This document shows positions 48,198-58,017 of a DNA stretch of 64,000 bases, in pieces (within the stretch, counting starts at the first letter, position 1; every line of letters begins with the position of its first letter). Source of the DNA: Asaia bogorensis. Lineage in GTDB: Bacteria > Pseudomonadota > Alphaproteobacteria > Acetobacterales > Acetobacteraceae. The translations under genes were made by a program, and so were the position numbers. The notes below the pieces were generated by a model. The model saw only the letters and a program-made list of their open reading frames with translations. It had not been told where the DNA came from and searched no databases. The stretch lies in the NCBI GenBank assembly GCA_943333505.2, contig CALQTN020000002.1, forward strand, positions 62,001 through 126,000, read 5' to 3'.

Positions 48198-48665
48198 GTG
48201 CCGCGCCACGCCGAAACCCGTATCGTGCCCTACACACCGGCCCAGATGTTCGATCTGGTCGCCGATGTGGCCCGTTACCCGCAATTTCTGCCCTGGTGCG
48301 TCGGCGCCCGGGTCACGGATCGCACCGAGACCGGTCTTATCGGACATATGACCATCGGATTTGGACCGTTCAGGGAGGGTTTTACCAGTCGGGTCAGTTT
48401 GGAGCGGCCCGGTCGGATCGCGGTGAAATACGAGCGTGGCCCGTTCAAATACCTCAATAATATTTGGGAGTTTGCCCCTGATCCGGCGGGCTGCCGGATC
48501 GGCTTTTCGGTGGATTTCGAGTTTCGCAATGCGCTGCTCAGGGCAGCGATCGGGGTGGTGTTCCACGAAGCAACCCGCCGCATGGTCAACGCGTTTCTGA
48601 CCCGCGCCCGCGCGGTTTACGGGAGCGAAACCGCAATAGCCGCCCCACGCGTCTGTTCGGTATAG
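48198..48665 (+). CDS. RatA/Coq10-like START-domain protein
   Basis: A 155-residue protein starting at GTG 48198. Features: HAETRIVPYTPAQMFDLVADVARYPQFLPWC-type start and IDFEFRNALLRAAIGVVF-type end, as in the ubiquinone-binding Coq10/RatA family. It probably assists ubiquinone delivery. The 3-bp spacing after lipA places it in the same transcript, a common arrangement. Confidence 0.88.
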   Translation: MPRHAETRIVPYTPAQMFDLVADVARYPQFLPWCVGARVTDRTETGLIGHMTIGFGPFREGFTSRVSLERPGRIAVKYERGPFKYLNNIWEFAPDPAGCRIGFSVDFEFRNALLRAAIGVVFHEATRRMVNAFLTRARAVYGSETAIAAPRVCSV

Positions 48666-48804
48666 CCAAGGCAATCCTCCGCGTCCGCTCAGCAGCGGCC
48701 GATGCCATTCACGACAGATTTGTTACAGTCAGGCATCGCACTGCCCAGTTCGAGCCGTGGCGAGGCCGCTGCCCGCCCACCTGCCAAACCTACTCGCGCA
48801 TGCA

Positions 48805-48833
48805 CTGTCATCATTTTGTCATAAAACTGTCAT
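48805..48833 (+). promoter_or_regulatory. three-unit Pho box upstream of pstS
   Basis: CTGTCAT (48805), TTGTCAT (48816) and CTGTCAT (48827) are direct repeats with an 11-bp period, the pattern bound by phosphorylated PhoB. They lie 73-101 bases before the pstS start within a 240-bp gap with no gene, so phosphate starvation control of the pst operon is well supported. Confidence 0.88.
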
Positions 48834-48905
48834 CTTGCTGAAGCCCTCCGGGCCTAGGAACATCCCCAGGAGGCGGCCAATCGGCTGCCCAGCCCCGGAG
48901 GTCCT

Positions 48906-49922
48906 ATGCGAGCCCTATCCATTTTCACCATTTCGGCATTGGCGCTTGCGCTGGCCGCCACACCTGTCGTTGCCCAGCAGATCACCGGCGCTGGCGCAAC
49001 CTTCCCCGCGCCCGTCTACGCCAAATGGGGCGAAGCAGCCAAGGCCGCGATTGGCCTCGAGCTGAACTACCAGGCGATCGGCTCAGGCGGCGGGCAGAAC
49101 CAGATTCTCAACCGCACCGTCGATTTCGGCGCCTCGGATGCGCCGATGGATGCGGCCAAACTCGCGTCGGGCAATCTGCTGCAATTTCCCGCCGTGATGG
49201 GCGCGGTCGTGCCGATTGTGAACCTGCCGGGCGTTGAAGCCGACCAGTTGAAGCTGACCGGCGAACTGATTGCTGAGATTTATCTCGGCAAGGTCACCAA
49301 ATGGAACGATCCTAAGCTGGTCGAGATGAACAAAGGGATCGCGCTGCCGAACCTTGCCATCGCGCCGATCTACCGCGCCGATGGCTCGGGCACGACCTAC
49401 GTGTTCACCTCGTATCTGGCAGCGGTCAGCGCTGATTGGAAAACCGGCGTCGGTGCCAGCGCCAGCGTCAAATGGGCGGCCGGCAATGGCGCCAAGGGCA
49501 ATGATGGCGTCGCGGCGACGGTTCGCCAAGTTAAAGGCTCCATCGGCTATGTCGAGAATGCCTATGCGACCCAGAACAAGTTGACCACCACCCAACTGCG
49601 CAACAAGGCGGGTGCGTTCGTGAAGCCGACGCTCGCCACCTTTTCCGCCGCCGCCGAGAACGGCGACTGGAAAGCCGCGCCGAACTATGCGGTGAGCCTG
49701 ATTGACATGCCGGGCGCGACCAGTTGGCCGATCGTGTCGGCGACCTTCATCCTGCTGCCGAAAGATCCCAAGGACGCTGCCCGCAGTGCCAACGTGATGA
49801 AGTTCTTCGACTGGGCCTACAAGAACGGCGCCGATATCGCCAAGGGACTTGACTACAATGCCCTGCCGACCTCGGTTCAGGATGCGGTTCGCGCCAGTTG
49901 GAAAGCCGAAATCAAAGGCTGA
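48906..49922 (+). CDS. pstS: phosphate-binding protein PstS
   Basis: A 338-residue periplasmic protein: signal peptide (MRALSIFTISALALALAATP, cut near VVAQQ), then ITGAGATFPAPVYAKWGE, the phosphate site SGGGQNQILNRTVDFGASDAPM and RADGSGTTYVFTSYLAAVS. It captures phosphate for PstCA. It is the first gene behind the Pho box. A hairpin between it and pstC can protect the pstS message. Confidence 0.97.
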   Translation: MRALSIFTISALALALAATPVVAQQITGAGATFPAPVYAKWGEAAKAAIGLELNYQAIGSGGGQNQILNRTVDFGASDAPMDAAKLASGNLLQFPAVMGAVVPIVNLPGVEADQLKLTGELIAEIYLGKVTKWNDPKLVEMNKGIALPNLAIAPIYRADGSGTTYVFTSYLAAVSADWKTGVGASASVKWAAGNGAKGNDGVAATVRQVKGSIGYVENAYATQNKLTTTQLRNKAGAFVKPTLATFSAAAENGDWKAAPNYAVSLIDMPGATSWPIVSATFILLPKDPKDAARSANVMKFFDWAYKNGADIAKGLDYNALPTSVQDAVRASWKAEIKG

Positions 49923-49935
49923 TCCGTCAAAGCCC

Positions 49936-49958
49936 GCCGGCAGGTTTTTCCTGCCGGC
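49936..49958 (+). terminator. hairpin between pstS and pstC
   Basis: GCCGGCAGG (49936-49944) and CCTGCCGGC (49950-49958) form a perfect 9-bp stem with a TTTTT loop, 14 bases after the pstS stop. No U tract follows, so it probably limits read-through and shields pstS mRNA, fitting the need for more binding protein than permease. Confidence 0.75.
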
Positions 49959-50006
49959 TGGTTGTGCGCATTTTTCGAGCGTCAAATTTGAAGCGGAACT
50001 GATCCA

Positions 50007-50954
50007 GTGTCCCAAACAGTTGCAGCGTCGACCCGCCGTGGCTCCGTCGGCGATAAGATTTTCGAAGGCATTGCCACCGGCGCCGGCGTTTTCGTGCTGG
50101 TACTGCTGGGGGCAATTATCCTATCGCTGTTCCTCGGTGGGCTTCCCGCGTTTCAGGCTTTCGGGGTCGGATTTCTGACAAGTGCGGACTGGGACCCGGT
50201 TAAGGAAGTTTTCGGGTCGGTGGCGCCGGTTTATGGCACCATCATGACGTCGATCCTCGCCTTGGTCATGGCGGTGCCAATCGCCTTCGGGATTGCGTTC
50301 TGGCTAACCGAGCTCGCGCCGACCTGGCTGCGTCGTCCGGTTGGGACCGCGGTTGAATTACTTGCTGCCGTGCCGTCGATCATTTACGGCATGTGGGGCT
50401 TTTTTGTCATCGTGCCGTTCATGGGCAACTATGTACAGCCTTTCGTGATCGATCTGCTGGGCGATATGCCGGTCATCGGCTTCCTGTTTCAGGGCCCGCC
50501 CTTCGGCACCGGACTTTTCACCGCAGCCCTGATTCTCGGGGTGATGATCATCCCGTTCATCGCGGCAACAATGCGCGATGTGTTCCAGACCGTGCCGCCG
50601 GTCTTCAAGGAAAGCGCTTACGGGCTCGGCTGCACCACCTGGGAAGTCATGCGCGCCATTGTCATTCCCTATACGCGGGTGTCAGTGATGGGCGGCATCA
50701 TGCTGGGCCTTGGCCGCGCGCTGGGGGAGACCATGGCGGTCACCTTCGTGATCGGCAACACCAACCGCATCGCAACCTCGATCTTCGGGCCGGGCAACAC
50801 CATCGCGTCCCTCGTGGCATTGGAATTTCCCGAAAGCCCTGCTGGCAGCTTGAAACTGGCATCGCTGCTGGCGCTTGGTTTTCTGCTGTTCGTGATCTCA
50901 TTCATCGTGCTGGCGATATCGCGCATGCTGCTGCGCACGGGAGCAAAGACATGA
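50007..50954 (+). CDS. pstC: phosphate ABC transporter permease PstC
   Basis: A 315-residue inner-membrane protein with six spans; [20 protein letters not shown] is the first. The conserved [19 protein letters not shown] and the EAA-like loop [21 protein letters not shown] are visible. It overlaps pstA by 4 bp. Confidence 0.95.
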   Translation: MSQTVAASTRRGSVGDKIFEGIATGAGVFVLVLLGAIILSLFLGGLPAFQAFGVGFLTSADWDPVKEVFGSVAPVYGTIMTSILALVMAVPIAFGIAFWLTELAPTWLRRPVGTAVELLAAVPSIIYGMWGFFVIVPFMGNYVQPFVIDLLGDMPVIGFLFQGPPFGTGLFTAALILGVMIIPFIAATMRDVFQTVPPVFKESAYGLGCTTWEVMRAIVIPYTRVSVMGGIMLGLGRALGETMAVTFVIGNTNRIATSIFGPGNTIASLVALEFPESPAGSLKLASLLALGFLLFVISFIVLAISRMLLRTGAKT

Positions 50955-51844
50955 GCGGCGCCGCCCCTACGCTGGCCTCCAGCGGTCCCTCACGCGACGC
51001 GGGCGTCGCAGACAAATTGGCAGGCCGCCGGCGTAACCAGGATCGCTTTGTCCAGGCGCTGTGCCTGCTGGCAACCGCGATCGGCATGGCCATCCTGATG
51101 CTGATCCTGGCGACTCTGCTTTACCTTGGGGCCAAGGGGATTTCGACCAATGTGTTCACCACCGTTACCAAGCCACCCGGATCGCATGGCGGATTGCTCA
51201 ACGCGATTATTGGCAGCCTGATCCAGACTGGGCTCGGAACTGCCATCGGTGCGCCGATCGGGTTGATGGTCGGAACCTACCTCGCGGAATATTCGGCGGG
51301 CAGCAAACTCGGCGATGCGGTGCGGTTTGTCTCGGACGTGCTGCTATCGGCGCCCTCAATCCTGATCGGGCTGTTCGTCTACACGGTTCTGGTCAACCCG
51401 TTCAACGGGTTCTCGGGCTGGGCGGGCGCGGTGGCGCTTGCGGTGATCGTGATCCCGATTGTTGTCCGCACCACTGAGGACATGCTGCGGCTAATTCCGG
51501 TGGCCATGCGCGAGGCAGCCGTGGCGCTCGGTGCGCCAAAATGGAAGTCGATCGTGTTCATCTGCTATCGCGCGGCGCGTGACGGCATCGCCACCGGCAT
51601 TTTGCTGGCAATCGCCCGCATTGCCGGGGAAACCGCGCCGCTATTGTTCACCTCGCTGGGGAATTTGAACTGGTCGTTGAGCCTTTCGGAGCCAATGTCG
51701 AGCCTGCCGGTGACGATCTATCAATACGCTGGATCGCCTTTCGATGACTGGGTGGAGTTGGCCTGGGTGGCAGCCTTGCTGATCACGTTTGGTGTGTTGG
51801 CCTTGAATATTCTTGCCCGTGTTGTCCTGCGTCCGCGCAGCTGA
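50951..51844 (+). CDS. pstA: phosphate ABC transporter permease PstA
   Basis: A 297-residue permease from ATG 50951 ([14 protein letters not shown]). Features are [35 protein letters not shown], and the EAA loop [19 protein letters not shown]. The frame continues upstream within pstC but those codons belong to the wrong frame of that gene. It pairs with PstC. Confidence 0.95.
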   Translation: MSGAAPTLASSGPSRDAGVADKLAGRRRNQDRFVQALCLLATAIGMAILMLILATLLYLGAKGISTNVFTTVTKPPGSHGGLLNAIIGSLIQTGLGTAIGAPIGLMVGTYLAEYSAGSKLGDAVRFVSDVLLSAPSILIGLFVYTVLVNPFNGFSGWAGAVALAVIVIPIVVRTTEDMLRLIPVAMREAAVALGAPKWKSIVFICYRAARDGIATGILLAIARIAGETAPLLFTSLGNLNWSLSLSEPMSSLPVTIYQYAGSPFDDWVELAWVAALLITFGVLALNILARVVLRPRS

Positions 51845-51863
51845 AAATAATTTGGAGCAACCG

Positions 51864-52694
51864 ATGAGCACCACCTCTAACGCGACCGATACAAAGCCAA
51901 AAATTGGTGCAATGACGGCGCGTGCGTCTGCGCCGCTGCACGATGCGCGAATTTCCATCCGGGGCCTGGATTTTTACTACGGCAGCAACAAGGCGCTGAA
52001 GGGCATCAACCTTGATTTCCCCGCCAGCCAGGTAACCGGGATGATCGGCCCGTCAGGCTGCGGCAAATCGACGCTGCTGCGTGTCCTGAACCGGATGTAC
52101 GACCTCTATCCCGGTCAGCGCGCCACCGGTGAAGTGATGATGGACGGACAGAACATCATCGCCCCCGGTACGGACCTCAATCAGCTGCGCAGCCGGATTG
52201 GCATGGTGTTCCAGAAGCCGACCCCGTTCCCGATGTCGATCTATGACAACATCGCCTTCGGGGTGAAGCTCCACGAAAGCCTCAGCCGCGCGCAAATGGA
52301 TGAACGGGTGGAATGGTCGCTGAGCCGGGCGGCGTTGTGGGGCGAAGTTAAAGACCGCCTGACCACCTCGGCGATGGGCCTGTCCGGTGGCCAGCAGCAG
52401 CGCCTGTGCATCGCCCGCACCATTGCGGTGCGGCCGGAAGTGATCCTGTTTGACGAGCCAACCTCTGCCCTCGATCCGATCAGTACCTTGAAGATCGAGG
52501 AGCTGATCGACGAATTGAAGCACGATTTCACCATCGCGATCGTGACCCACAACATGCAGCAGGCCGCGCGCTGCGCCGACCAGGTGGCGTTTTTCTACCT
52601 CGGCGAAATGGTCGAAGTGGCACCGGCCGCACAAATGTTTACCGCGCCGAAGGAAACGCGCACCCAGGAATACATTACCGGCCGCTTCGGCTGA
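51864..52694 (+). CDS. pstB: phosphate ABC transporter ATPase PstB
   Basis: A 276-residue ATPase from ATG 51864. Walker [14 protein letters not shown], the phosphate-family [16 protein letters not shown], signature [16 protein letters not shown] and Walker [16 protein letters not shown] are clear. It powers PstCA. The N-terminal 35 residues are a variable extension. Confidence 0.97.
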   Translation: MSTTSNATDTKPKIGAMTARASAPLHDARISIRGLDFYYGSNKALKGINLDFPASQVTGMIGPSGCGKSTLLRVLNRMYDLYPGQRATGEVMMDGQNIIAPGTDLNQLRSRIGMVFQKPTPFPMSIYDNIAFGVKLHESLSRAQMDERVEWSLSRAALWGEVKDRLTTSAMGLSGGQQQRLCIARTIAVRPEVILFDEPTSALDPISTLKIEELIDELKHDFTIAIVTHNMQQAARCADQVAFFYLGEMVEVAPAAQMFTAPKETRTQEYITGRFG

Positions 52695-52704
52695 GGGGAT
52701 ATCG

Positions 52705-53418
52705 ATGACCGATCATATCGTTAAGAGCTATGAAAATGAACTGAACCGCCTCCGCGCCCTGATGACCGAAATGGGCGGGATGGTGGAAAACCAGGTTAAG
52801 CTGGCGATCCAGGGTGTTGTCCAGCGTGATACGGCTGCGGCGACCAAGGCGATCGATAGCGACACAGCCGTGGACGCGATGGAGCGTGAAGCGGAACAAT
52901 TCGTCATCCGTATGCTGGCGCTGCGTCAGCCGATGGCGCAGGATCTGCGGCAAATCGTTTCCTCACTCAAAATGACCACCGATCTTGAACGCATTGGCGA
53001 CTATGCCGCCAACGTTGCCAAGCGCAGCATCGTGCTCAGCCAGTTCAGCCTTAGCTTTCCGCTCAGTGGGCTCGCGCAGATGGCGCGCCTGGTGCAGGAA
53101 AACCTAAAAATGGTGGTTGATGCGATCGGCGATGGTGATACCGACAAGGCGTTGCATGTCTGGCGCAGTGATGCCCCGATCGACGATCTCTACAACACCA
53201 TCTTTCGCGAACTCATCACTTATATGATGGAAGATCCGCGCAATATCACGCCGTGCACCCATCTGTTGTTCATCGCGAAAAACCTTGAACGCATCGGCGA
53301 TCATGCCACCAACATCGCTGAGACCATCTACTACGCCGTCGCCGGTGAACCGCTGACCGGCACCCGACCGAAAGCCGATAGTTCGTCCTTCACGGTCGTG
53401 CGACCGGCAGGCGTTTAG
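52705..53418 (+). CDS. phoU: phosphate signalling protein PhoU
   Basis: A 237-residue all-helical protein with two repeated three-helix units; each carries a metal-binding-like TTDLERIGDYAANVAK or AKNLERIGDHATNIAE. PhoU couples the Pst importer to the PhoR/PhoB pair and prevents phosphate overload. It lies between pstB and phoB. Confidence 0.95.
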   Translation: MTDHIVKSYENELNRLRALMTEMGGMVENQVKLAIQGVVQRDTAAATKAIDSDTAVDAMEREAEQFVIRMLALRQPMAQDLRQIVSSLKMTTDLERIGDYAANVAKRSIVLSQFSLSFPLSGLAQMARLVQENLKMVVDAIGDGDTDKALHVWRSDAPIDDLYNTIFRELITYMMEDPRNITPCTHLLFIAKNLERIGDHATNIAETIYYAVAGEPLTGTRPKADSSSFTVVRPAGV

Positions 53419-53423
53419 AAGGA

Positions 53424-54149
53424 ATGGACCGAATGCAGGATAATTTCGTAAACCAGACCAAACCGTTGGTGATGGTGGTTGAAGATGATGCCGCGATCGC
53501 CACCATGCTGCGTTATAATCTCGAAAAGCATGGCTACCGGGTTGAAGAAGCCGTCGATGGCCAGGAAGCCATCATCCGCATCGCCGAAACCAAGCCTGAT
53601 CTCGTGCTGCTCGACTGGATGCTGCCGATGATGTCCGGCATTGAGGTCTGCCGCCAGATCCGCCGGCGCCCGGAAACCCGCGATCTGCCGGTGATCATGG
53701 TGACCGCGCGCGCCGAGGACCAGGACTCCGTGCGCGGCCTCAATACCGGCGCCGATGATTACATCACCAAACCATTCAGCATCGAGGCACTGCTTGCCAG
53801 GGTGCGCGCGCTATTGCGCCGGTCCAGCACCGTGCAGACCAAAGGTCAGCTTGTGTTCCATGATGTGACCATGGATTTAACCTCGCATCGGGTCAGCCGC
53901 AACGCGCGCGCGCTGCATCTGGGGCCGACTGAATACCGGCTGCTGGAGTTCTTCCTGAACCATCCGCGTCGGGTGTTCGCCCGGGAAGAATTGCTCGATG
54001 CGGTGTGGGGCAAGGACATTCATGTTGAGCCGCGCACGGTGGATGTGCATATCCGCCGGCTGCGCAAGGCGATCAATGGCGAGGGCGAACTCGATCTGGT
54101 GCGCACCGTGCGGGCGGCGGGGTATGCTTTGGACACGGAAATCGTCTGA
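53424..54149 (+). CDS. phoB: phosphate regulon response regulator PhoB
   Basis: A 241-residue OmpR/PhoB-type regulator. The receiver domain has VVEDDAA and the phospho-acceptor Asp in LVLLDWMLPMMSG, plus the Lys in ADDYITKPF. The C-terminal winged helix ends VHIRRLRKAI and RTVRAAGYALD. It binds the Pho box before pstS. The partner histidine kinase phoR is not in this window. The start is 53424 or 53433. Confidence 0.95.
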   Translation: MDRMQDNFVNQTKPLVMVVEDDAAIATMLRYNLEKHGYRVEEAVDGQEAIIRIAETKPDLVLLDWMLPMMSGIEVCRQIRRRPETRDLPVIMVTARAEDQDSVRGLNTGADDYITKPFSIEALLARVRALLRRSSTVQTKGQLVFHDVTMDLTSHRVSRNARALHLGPTEYRLLEFFLNHPRRVFAREELLDAVWGKDIHVEPRTVDVHIRRLRKAINGEGELDLVRTVRAAGYALDTEIV

Positions 54150-54163
54150 CCGGACAGTTTTTC

Positions 54164-54271
54164 TTAGAGCGTGATCCGTTGAAGTTGAATCAGCAGACAC
54201 GCTCTAGATTCTTGTTTTCACGATCATTTTTATCCGTCCAATCGAAGCCGATTGAACGAATAATGATCTAG
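54164..54271. repeat. dispersed repeat, family C, copy 2
   Basis: Same orientation and almost the same sequence as 3496-3603, starting TTAGAGCGTGATCCGTTGAA and ending GAACGAATAATGATCTAG. It begins 15 bases after the phoB stop and is directly joined to a family B element. Confidence 0.85.
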
Positions 54272-54371
54272 ATCGTGATGACCGTAGGTGGAAGCACACG
54301 AAGGCTTGGCCACGCGACCAAAAAAAATTAGAGCATGGTGGCCGCGCCTATCAGCGGCCATCGCACTCTAA
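54271..54371. repeat. dispersed repeat, family B, diverged copy
   Basis: GATCGTGATGACCGTAGGTG then CCACGCGACC, followed by a palindromic unit GGTGGCCGCGCCTATCAGCG with GCCATCGCACTCTAA. It corresponds to the last unit of the 45.7 kb array but is more diverged. Its right edge meets the broken end of the DUF1800 fragment. Confidence 0.75.
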
Positions 54372-54669
54372 GCTGGCCGCCGCGCAGGCTGACGGTAAAG
54401 TGGTTGGCCCAGAACCACACCAGCCGGTCACGGAACGGGGCATAGGCGGTGATGATCGGGCGGACATATGCCTGCTTGCCGTCCTTGTCCTGCTGGTCGA
54501 GCCTTATCGCGCGCAGCCCTTCGGCGGCGCTGTGCCAGGGCCGAGCCATCGCCGCATCCGGCCCGTCCAATTGTCCGGCGAGCCAGTTGCGCGGGTCACG
54601 GTGCAGTGCCGCAGTACCACGACACCCCCAACCAAACCGGATTTCGGCATGCAACGGGCGGTTAACCAT
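54328..54669 (-). pseudogene. truncated DUF1800 gene (5' fragment)
   Basis: From ATG 54669 (preceded by GTAGGA) the minus strand reads MVNRPLHAEIRFGWGCRG, RDPRNWLAGQLDGPDAAMAR and FRDRLVWFWANHFTVSLRGG, the recognisable beginning of DUF1800 proteins, which normally have 450 or more residues. After about 99 residues the frame enters the B-type repeat and stops at 54328. The rest of the gene, and the DUF1501 partner usually found downstream, are missing. It is probably non-functional. The large open frame continuing upstream through fusA on this strand is spurious. Confidence 0.78.
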
Positions 54670-54864
54670 ACGATATCCTACCAGCTTCGCCGCCCAGTCG
54701 TCATTCCCGCCGCTGCAACCGCACCCATGATACGCTGCCATGCACACCAAATGCGCCAGCAAGCTTGCAAAACCGCCCGGAGATAGGCATGGAGGCGCCT
54801 TCTCGTACTCCCTGTTTTTGCTCGATCGCTCCCGCCGTCCCTCGGCGGGCCTATGGAGGCTACC

Positions 54865-56952
54865 GTGTCCGACAATCCGCTCGCCAAAATTCGCAATATC
54901 GGCATCACCGCGCATATCGATGCCGGCAAGACCACCACCACTGAGCGTATCTTGTACTACACGGGTATGTCGCACCGTATCGGCGAAGTGCATGACGGCA
55001 ACACCACCACCGATTACATGGACCAGGAACGCGAGCGCGGGATTACCATCACCTCGGCGGCGGTGACGTGTGAGTGGAAAGACTACCGCATCAACATCAT
55101 CGACACCCCCGGCCATATCGACTTCAACATCGAAGTGAACCGCTCGCTGCGCGTGCTCGACGGCGCGGTGTTCATCATCGAAGGGGTTGCCGGCGTCCAG
55201 CCGCAATCCGAAACCAACTGGCGCCTGGCCGATCGCTACAACGTGCCGCGCATCATTTTCATCAACAAGCTCGATCGCACGGGCGCTGATTTTTACCGTG
55301 CCTTCGACACGTTGAAGGAAAAGCTCGACATCATCGCGCTGCCCTTGCAACTCCCGATCGGCGAAGAAGACAAATTCATCGGCGTGATCGACCTGGTCGA
55401 AATGAAGGCGATCATCTGGGAAGGCGGCGAGCTTGGCGCCAAGTTCCATGATGAGGAAATTCCCGAGGAACTCGCCGACAAGGCCGCCGAATACCGTCAG
55501 TTGCTGCTCGATACCGCGCTGAGCGTCGATGACGCCGGCATGGAAGAATATTTCGACAAGGGCGATGTCTCTGTCGAAACCCTCAAGCGCGCCATCAAGA
55601 CCGGCACGATTTCCGGCGCCTTCCGTCCGGTGCTGTGTGGCACTGCCTTCAAGAACAAGGGCGTGCAGCCTTTGCTTGACGGCGTGCTCGACTACCTGCC
55701 CAGCCCGATTGACGTTGCCGGCATCGCGGTTGCCGCCGAAGACGGCCAGGAAGAAACCGACCTGACCGGCCGTCGCCGGATCAAGGCCGATCCGAAGGCA
55801 CCGTTCGCGGGCCTCGCCTTCAAGATCATCAACGACAAATACGGCGCACTCACCTTCGTCCGCGTCTATGCCGGCACCCTGCGCAGCGGCGATACGGTGA
55901 TGAACACCACCAAAGACAACCGGGAACGCGTCGGCCGGATGTTCCAGATGCATGCCGATAAGCGGCAGGAAATCAAGGAAGTCTCCGCCGGCGACATCGC
56001 CGCCTTCGTTGGACTGAAAGACACCGTCACCGGTGACACCCTGGCGAGCGCTGATGATCCGGTTGTTCTGGAACGCATGGCCTTCCCGGTGCCGGTCATC
56101 GACATTAGTGTTGAGCCGAAAACCAAAGACGGCGTCGAAAAGATGACCCTCGGCCTGCAGAAGCTCGCCTCGGAAGACCCGAGCCTGCGGCTCAAGACCG
56201 ATCAGGAATCGGGCCAGACCATTCTGTCGGGCATGGGCGAACTGCATCTCGAAATCATCATCGACCGTCTGCGTCGCGAATACGGCGTCGATGCCAATAT
56301 CGGTGCCCCGCAGGTTGCCTATCGGGAAACCATTGCCGCCACCCATACCGAAACCTACACCCACAAGAAGCAGTCCGGCGGTTCGGGCCAGTACGCGGAA
56401 GTGAAAATCATCTTCTCGCCGATGGAACGTAACGGCGGCGTGGTGTTCGAAAACAAGGTCGTCGGCGGCTCGATCCCCAAGGAATACATCCCTGCGGTCG
56501 AAAAAGGCATTCGCGTCCAGGCCGAAACCGGCGTGCTCGCCGGCTTCCCGACCGTCGATTTCAAATACACCCTGGTTGACGGCAAATACCATGACGTCGA
56601 CTCGAGCGCTCTGGCCTTCGAAATCGCCGGCAAAGCCTGCTTCCGCGACGGCATGAAGAAAGCCAAGCCGATCATCCTTGAGCCGATCATGGACGTCGAA
56701 GTGACCACCCCGAACGATCACATCGGCGACGTGGTGGGCGATCTCAACCGCCGCCGTGGCCAGATCCAGAGCCAGGAAAGCGCCGGTTCCACCGTCATGG
56801 TGCGCGGGCATGTGCCGTTGAAGGAAATGTTTGGCTATATTTCGGATCTGCGGTCGATGACCAAGGGCCGTGCGAGCTTCACCATGCAGTTCCATCACTA
56901 CGATCCGGTGCCGCGTAATATTGCGGACGAGATCATGGCGAAGAGCGCTTAA
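54865..56952 (+). CDS. fusA: elongation factor G-type GTPase (stand-alone)
   Basis: About 695 residues. GTG 54865 is favoured over ATG 54853 because GGAGG lies just before it. G-domain motifs are [31 protein letters not shown] and FINKLDRTG; domains II to V follow with [12 protein letters not shown] and [13 protein letters not shown]. It catalyses ribosomal translocation or recycling. It is not next to rpsL/rpsG/tuf, and residues after the DTPGH motif ([20 protein letters not shown]) differ from the common [15 protein letters not shown] form, so it may be a second EF-G. Whether another fusA exists is not visible here. Confidence 0.9.
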   Translation: MSDNPLAKIRNIGITAHIDAGKTTTTERILYYTGMSHRIGEVHDGNTTTDYMDQERERGITITSAAVTCEWKDYRINIIDTPGHIDFNIEVNRSLRVLDGAVFIIEGVAGVQPQSETNWRLADRYNVPRIIFINKLDRTGADFYRAFDTLKEKLDIIALPLQLPIGEEDKFIGVIDLVEMKAIIWEGGELGAKFHDEEIPEELADKAAEYRQLLLDTALSVDDAGMEEYFDKGDVSVETLKRAIKTGTISGAFRPVLCGTAFKNKGVQPLLDGVLDYLPSPIDVAGIAVAAEDGQEETDLTGRRRIKADPKAPFAGLAFKIINDKYGALTFVRVYAGTLRSGDTVMNTTKDNRERVGRMFQMHADKRQEIKEVSAGDIAAFVGLKDTVTGDTLASADDPVVLERMAFPVPVIDISVEPKTKDGVEKMTLGLQKLASEDPSLRLKTDQESGQTILSGMGELHLEIIIDRLRREYGVDANIGAPQVAYRETIAATHTETYTHKKQSGGSGQYAEVKIIFSPMERNGGVVFENKVVGGSIPKEYIPAVEKGIRVQAETGVLAGFPTVDFKYTLVDGKYHDVDSSALAFEIAGKACFRDGMKKAKPIILEPIMDVEVTTPNDHIGDVVGDLNRRRGQIQSQESAGSTVMVRGHVPLKEMFGYISDLRSMTKGRASFTMQFHHYDPVPRNIADEIMAKSA

Positions 56953-56954
56953 GG

Positions 56955-56992
56955 GAAAGCAGCGCTTCTTTTTGAAAAAAGAAGCAAAAATT
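56955..56992 (+). repeat. family A hairpin after fusA
   Basis: GCTTCTTTTTGAAAAAAGAAGC is a short form of the A/T hairpin that marks many gene ends here, followed by AAAAATTTTC. It precedes a classical terminator. Confidence 0.7.
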
Positions 56993-57003
56993 TTCTGATG
57001 ATA

Positions 57004-57037
57004 AAAAGGGCCGGAACGCATGTTCCGGCCCTTTTTT
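57004..57037 (+). terminator. rho-independent terminator of fusA
   Basis: AAAAGGGCCGGAAC (57004-57017) and GTTCCGGCCC plus TTTTTT (57022-57037) form a strong stem with GCAT loop followed by the T run. Confidence 0.92.
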
Positions 57038-57176
57038 GTTGCGCCGCTCACAGCTGACGCACTCGCGGTAAAATTTGCGCCAGAAACCTAAGAAATCGAT
57101 GTCCTGCAGGACTGCATCTTCCCTGGTGACCAATCGGTTATCATGCGTCATGATCCCCCAAAACCAGGAGGAACCC

Positions 57177-58013
57177 ATGCGCCCAATCCTACGCGACCTC
57201 AGCTTCACCGAAGCCCCCCGCTGGCACGACGGCCGGCTGTGGTTCTCGGATTTCTACACCCATCGCGTCATTGCCGTGGACCCGGCCGGCAAGTCGGAAA
57301 CCATCGTCACCGTCCCCCAGCAGCCCTCTGGCCTTGGCTGGCGCCCGGATGGCAGCCTGCTGATCGTCTCGATGCTCGACCGCAAGCTGATGCAGTTCAG
57401 CGGCGGCAAACTCGCCCCCTTCGCAGATATTTCCGGCCTCGCCGGTGGGCCATGCAATGACATGGTGGTCGATGCCAAGGGCCGCGCCTATGTCGGCAAT
57501 TTCGGCTTCGATCGCTATGCCGGTGAAACCGAACGCGCCGCCACACTCGCGTTCGTTGATCTCGATGGCACCGTCAGCGCTGCCGCCGACGGGCTGCAAT
57601 TCCCCAACGGCACCGTCATCACCCCAGATGGTCGCGGCATGGTCATCGGTGAAACCGTCGGTCAGCGCCTGACCTGGTTTGACATCGCGCCCGATGGCAG
57701 CCTGTCGGGCCGCCGCGTCTTCGCCGACATGAAGGGGCATTTCCCCGACGGCATTTGCCTTGATGCCGAGGGCGCGATCTGGGTCGCCGATGCGCGCGGT
57801 TCGGAACTGCTGCGGGTAACCGATGGCGGCACCATCACCGACCGTGTCGCCCTGCCGGCCGGCCGCCATGCCTTTGCCTGCATGCTGGGTGGTGCGGATC
57901 GGCGCGATTTGTATGTCTGCACGGCGGAGGGCAGTGGGCCTGCCAATGCGACGAAGATGACTGCGGGGATTGATGTTGTGCGGGTGGCGGTACCGGGCGC
58001 GGGGCTGCCTTAA
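57177..58013 (+). CDS. SMP-30/gluconolactonase-like protein
   Basis: A 278-residue six-bladed propeller protein; ATG 57177 follows AGGAGG. Repeated blade motifs and the metal-site residues are visible: FTEAPRWHDGRLWFSDF with the Glu ligand, GLAGGPCNDMVVDAKGRAYVG with the Asn/Asp, LQFPNGTVITPDGR, and HFPDGICLDAEGAIWVAD with the Asp. Family members hydrolyse sugar lactones or other esters and lactones. The LLM gene that follows may act in the same pathway, though a family A element separates them. Confidence 0.88.
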   Translation: MRPILRDLSFTEAPRWHDGRLWFSDFYTHRVIAVDPAGKSETIVTVPQQPSGLGWRPDGSLLIVSMLDRKLMQFSGGKLAPFADISGLAGGPCNDMVVDAKGRAYVGNFGFDRYAGETERAATLAFVDLDGTVSAAADGLQFPNGTVITPDGRGMVIGETVGQRLTWFDIAPDGSLSGRRVFADMKGHFPDGICLDAEGAIWVADARGSELLRVTDGGTITDRVALPAGRHAFACMLGGADRRDLYVCTAEGSGPANATKMTAGIDVVRVAVPGAGLP

Positions 58014-58017
58014 GGCA

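Noticed and set aside
46914-48674. Minus-strand open frame of about 586 codons opposite lpdA, lipA and ratA/coq10
   Set aside because: It spans three well-supported genes and their boundaries and shows no domain.
54670-57051. Very long minus-strand open frame opposite fusA (about 900 codons in total)
   Set aside because: It mirrors the fusA coding strand codon bias; the plus-strand EF-G is full length with all motifs. Only the part left of 54669 (DUF1800 start) has protein similarity.
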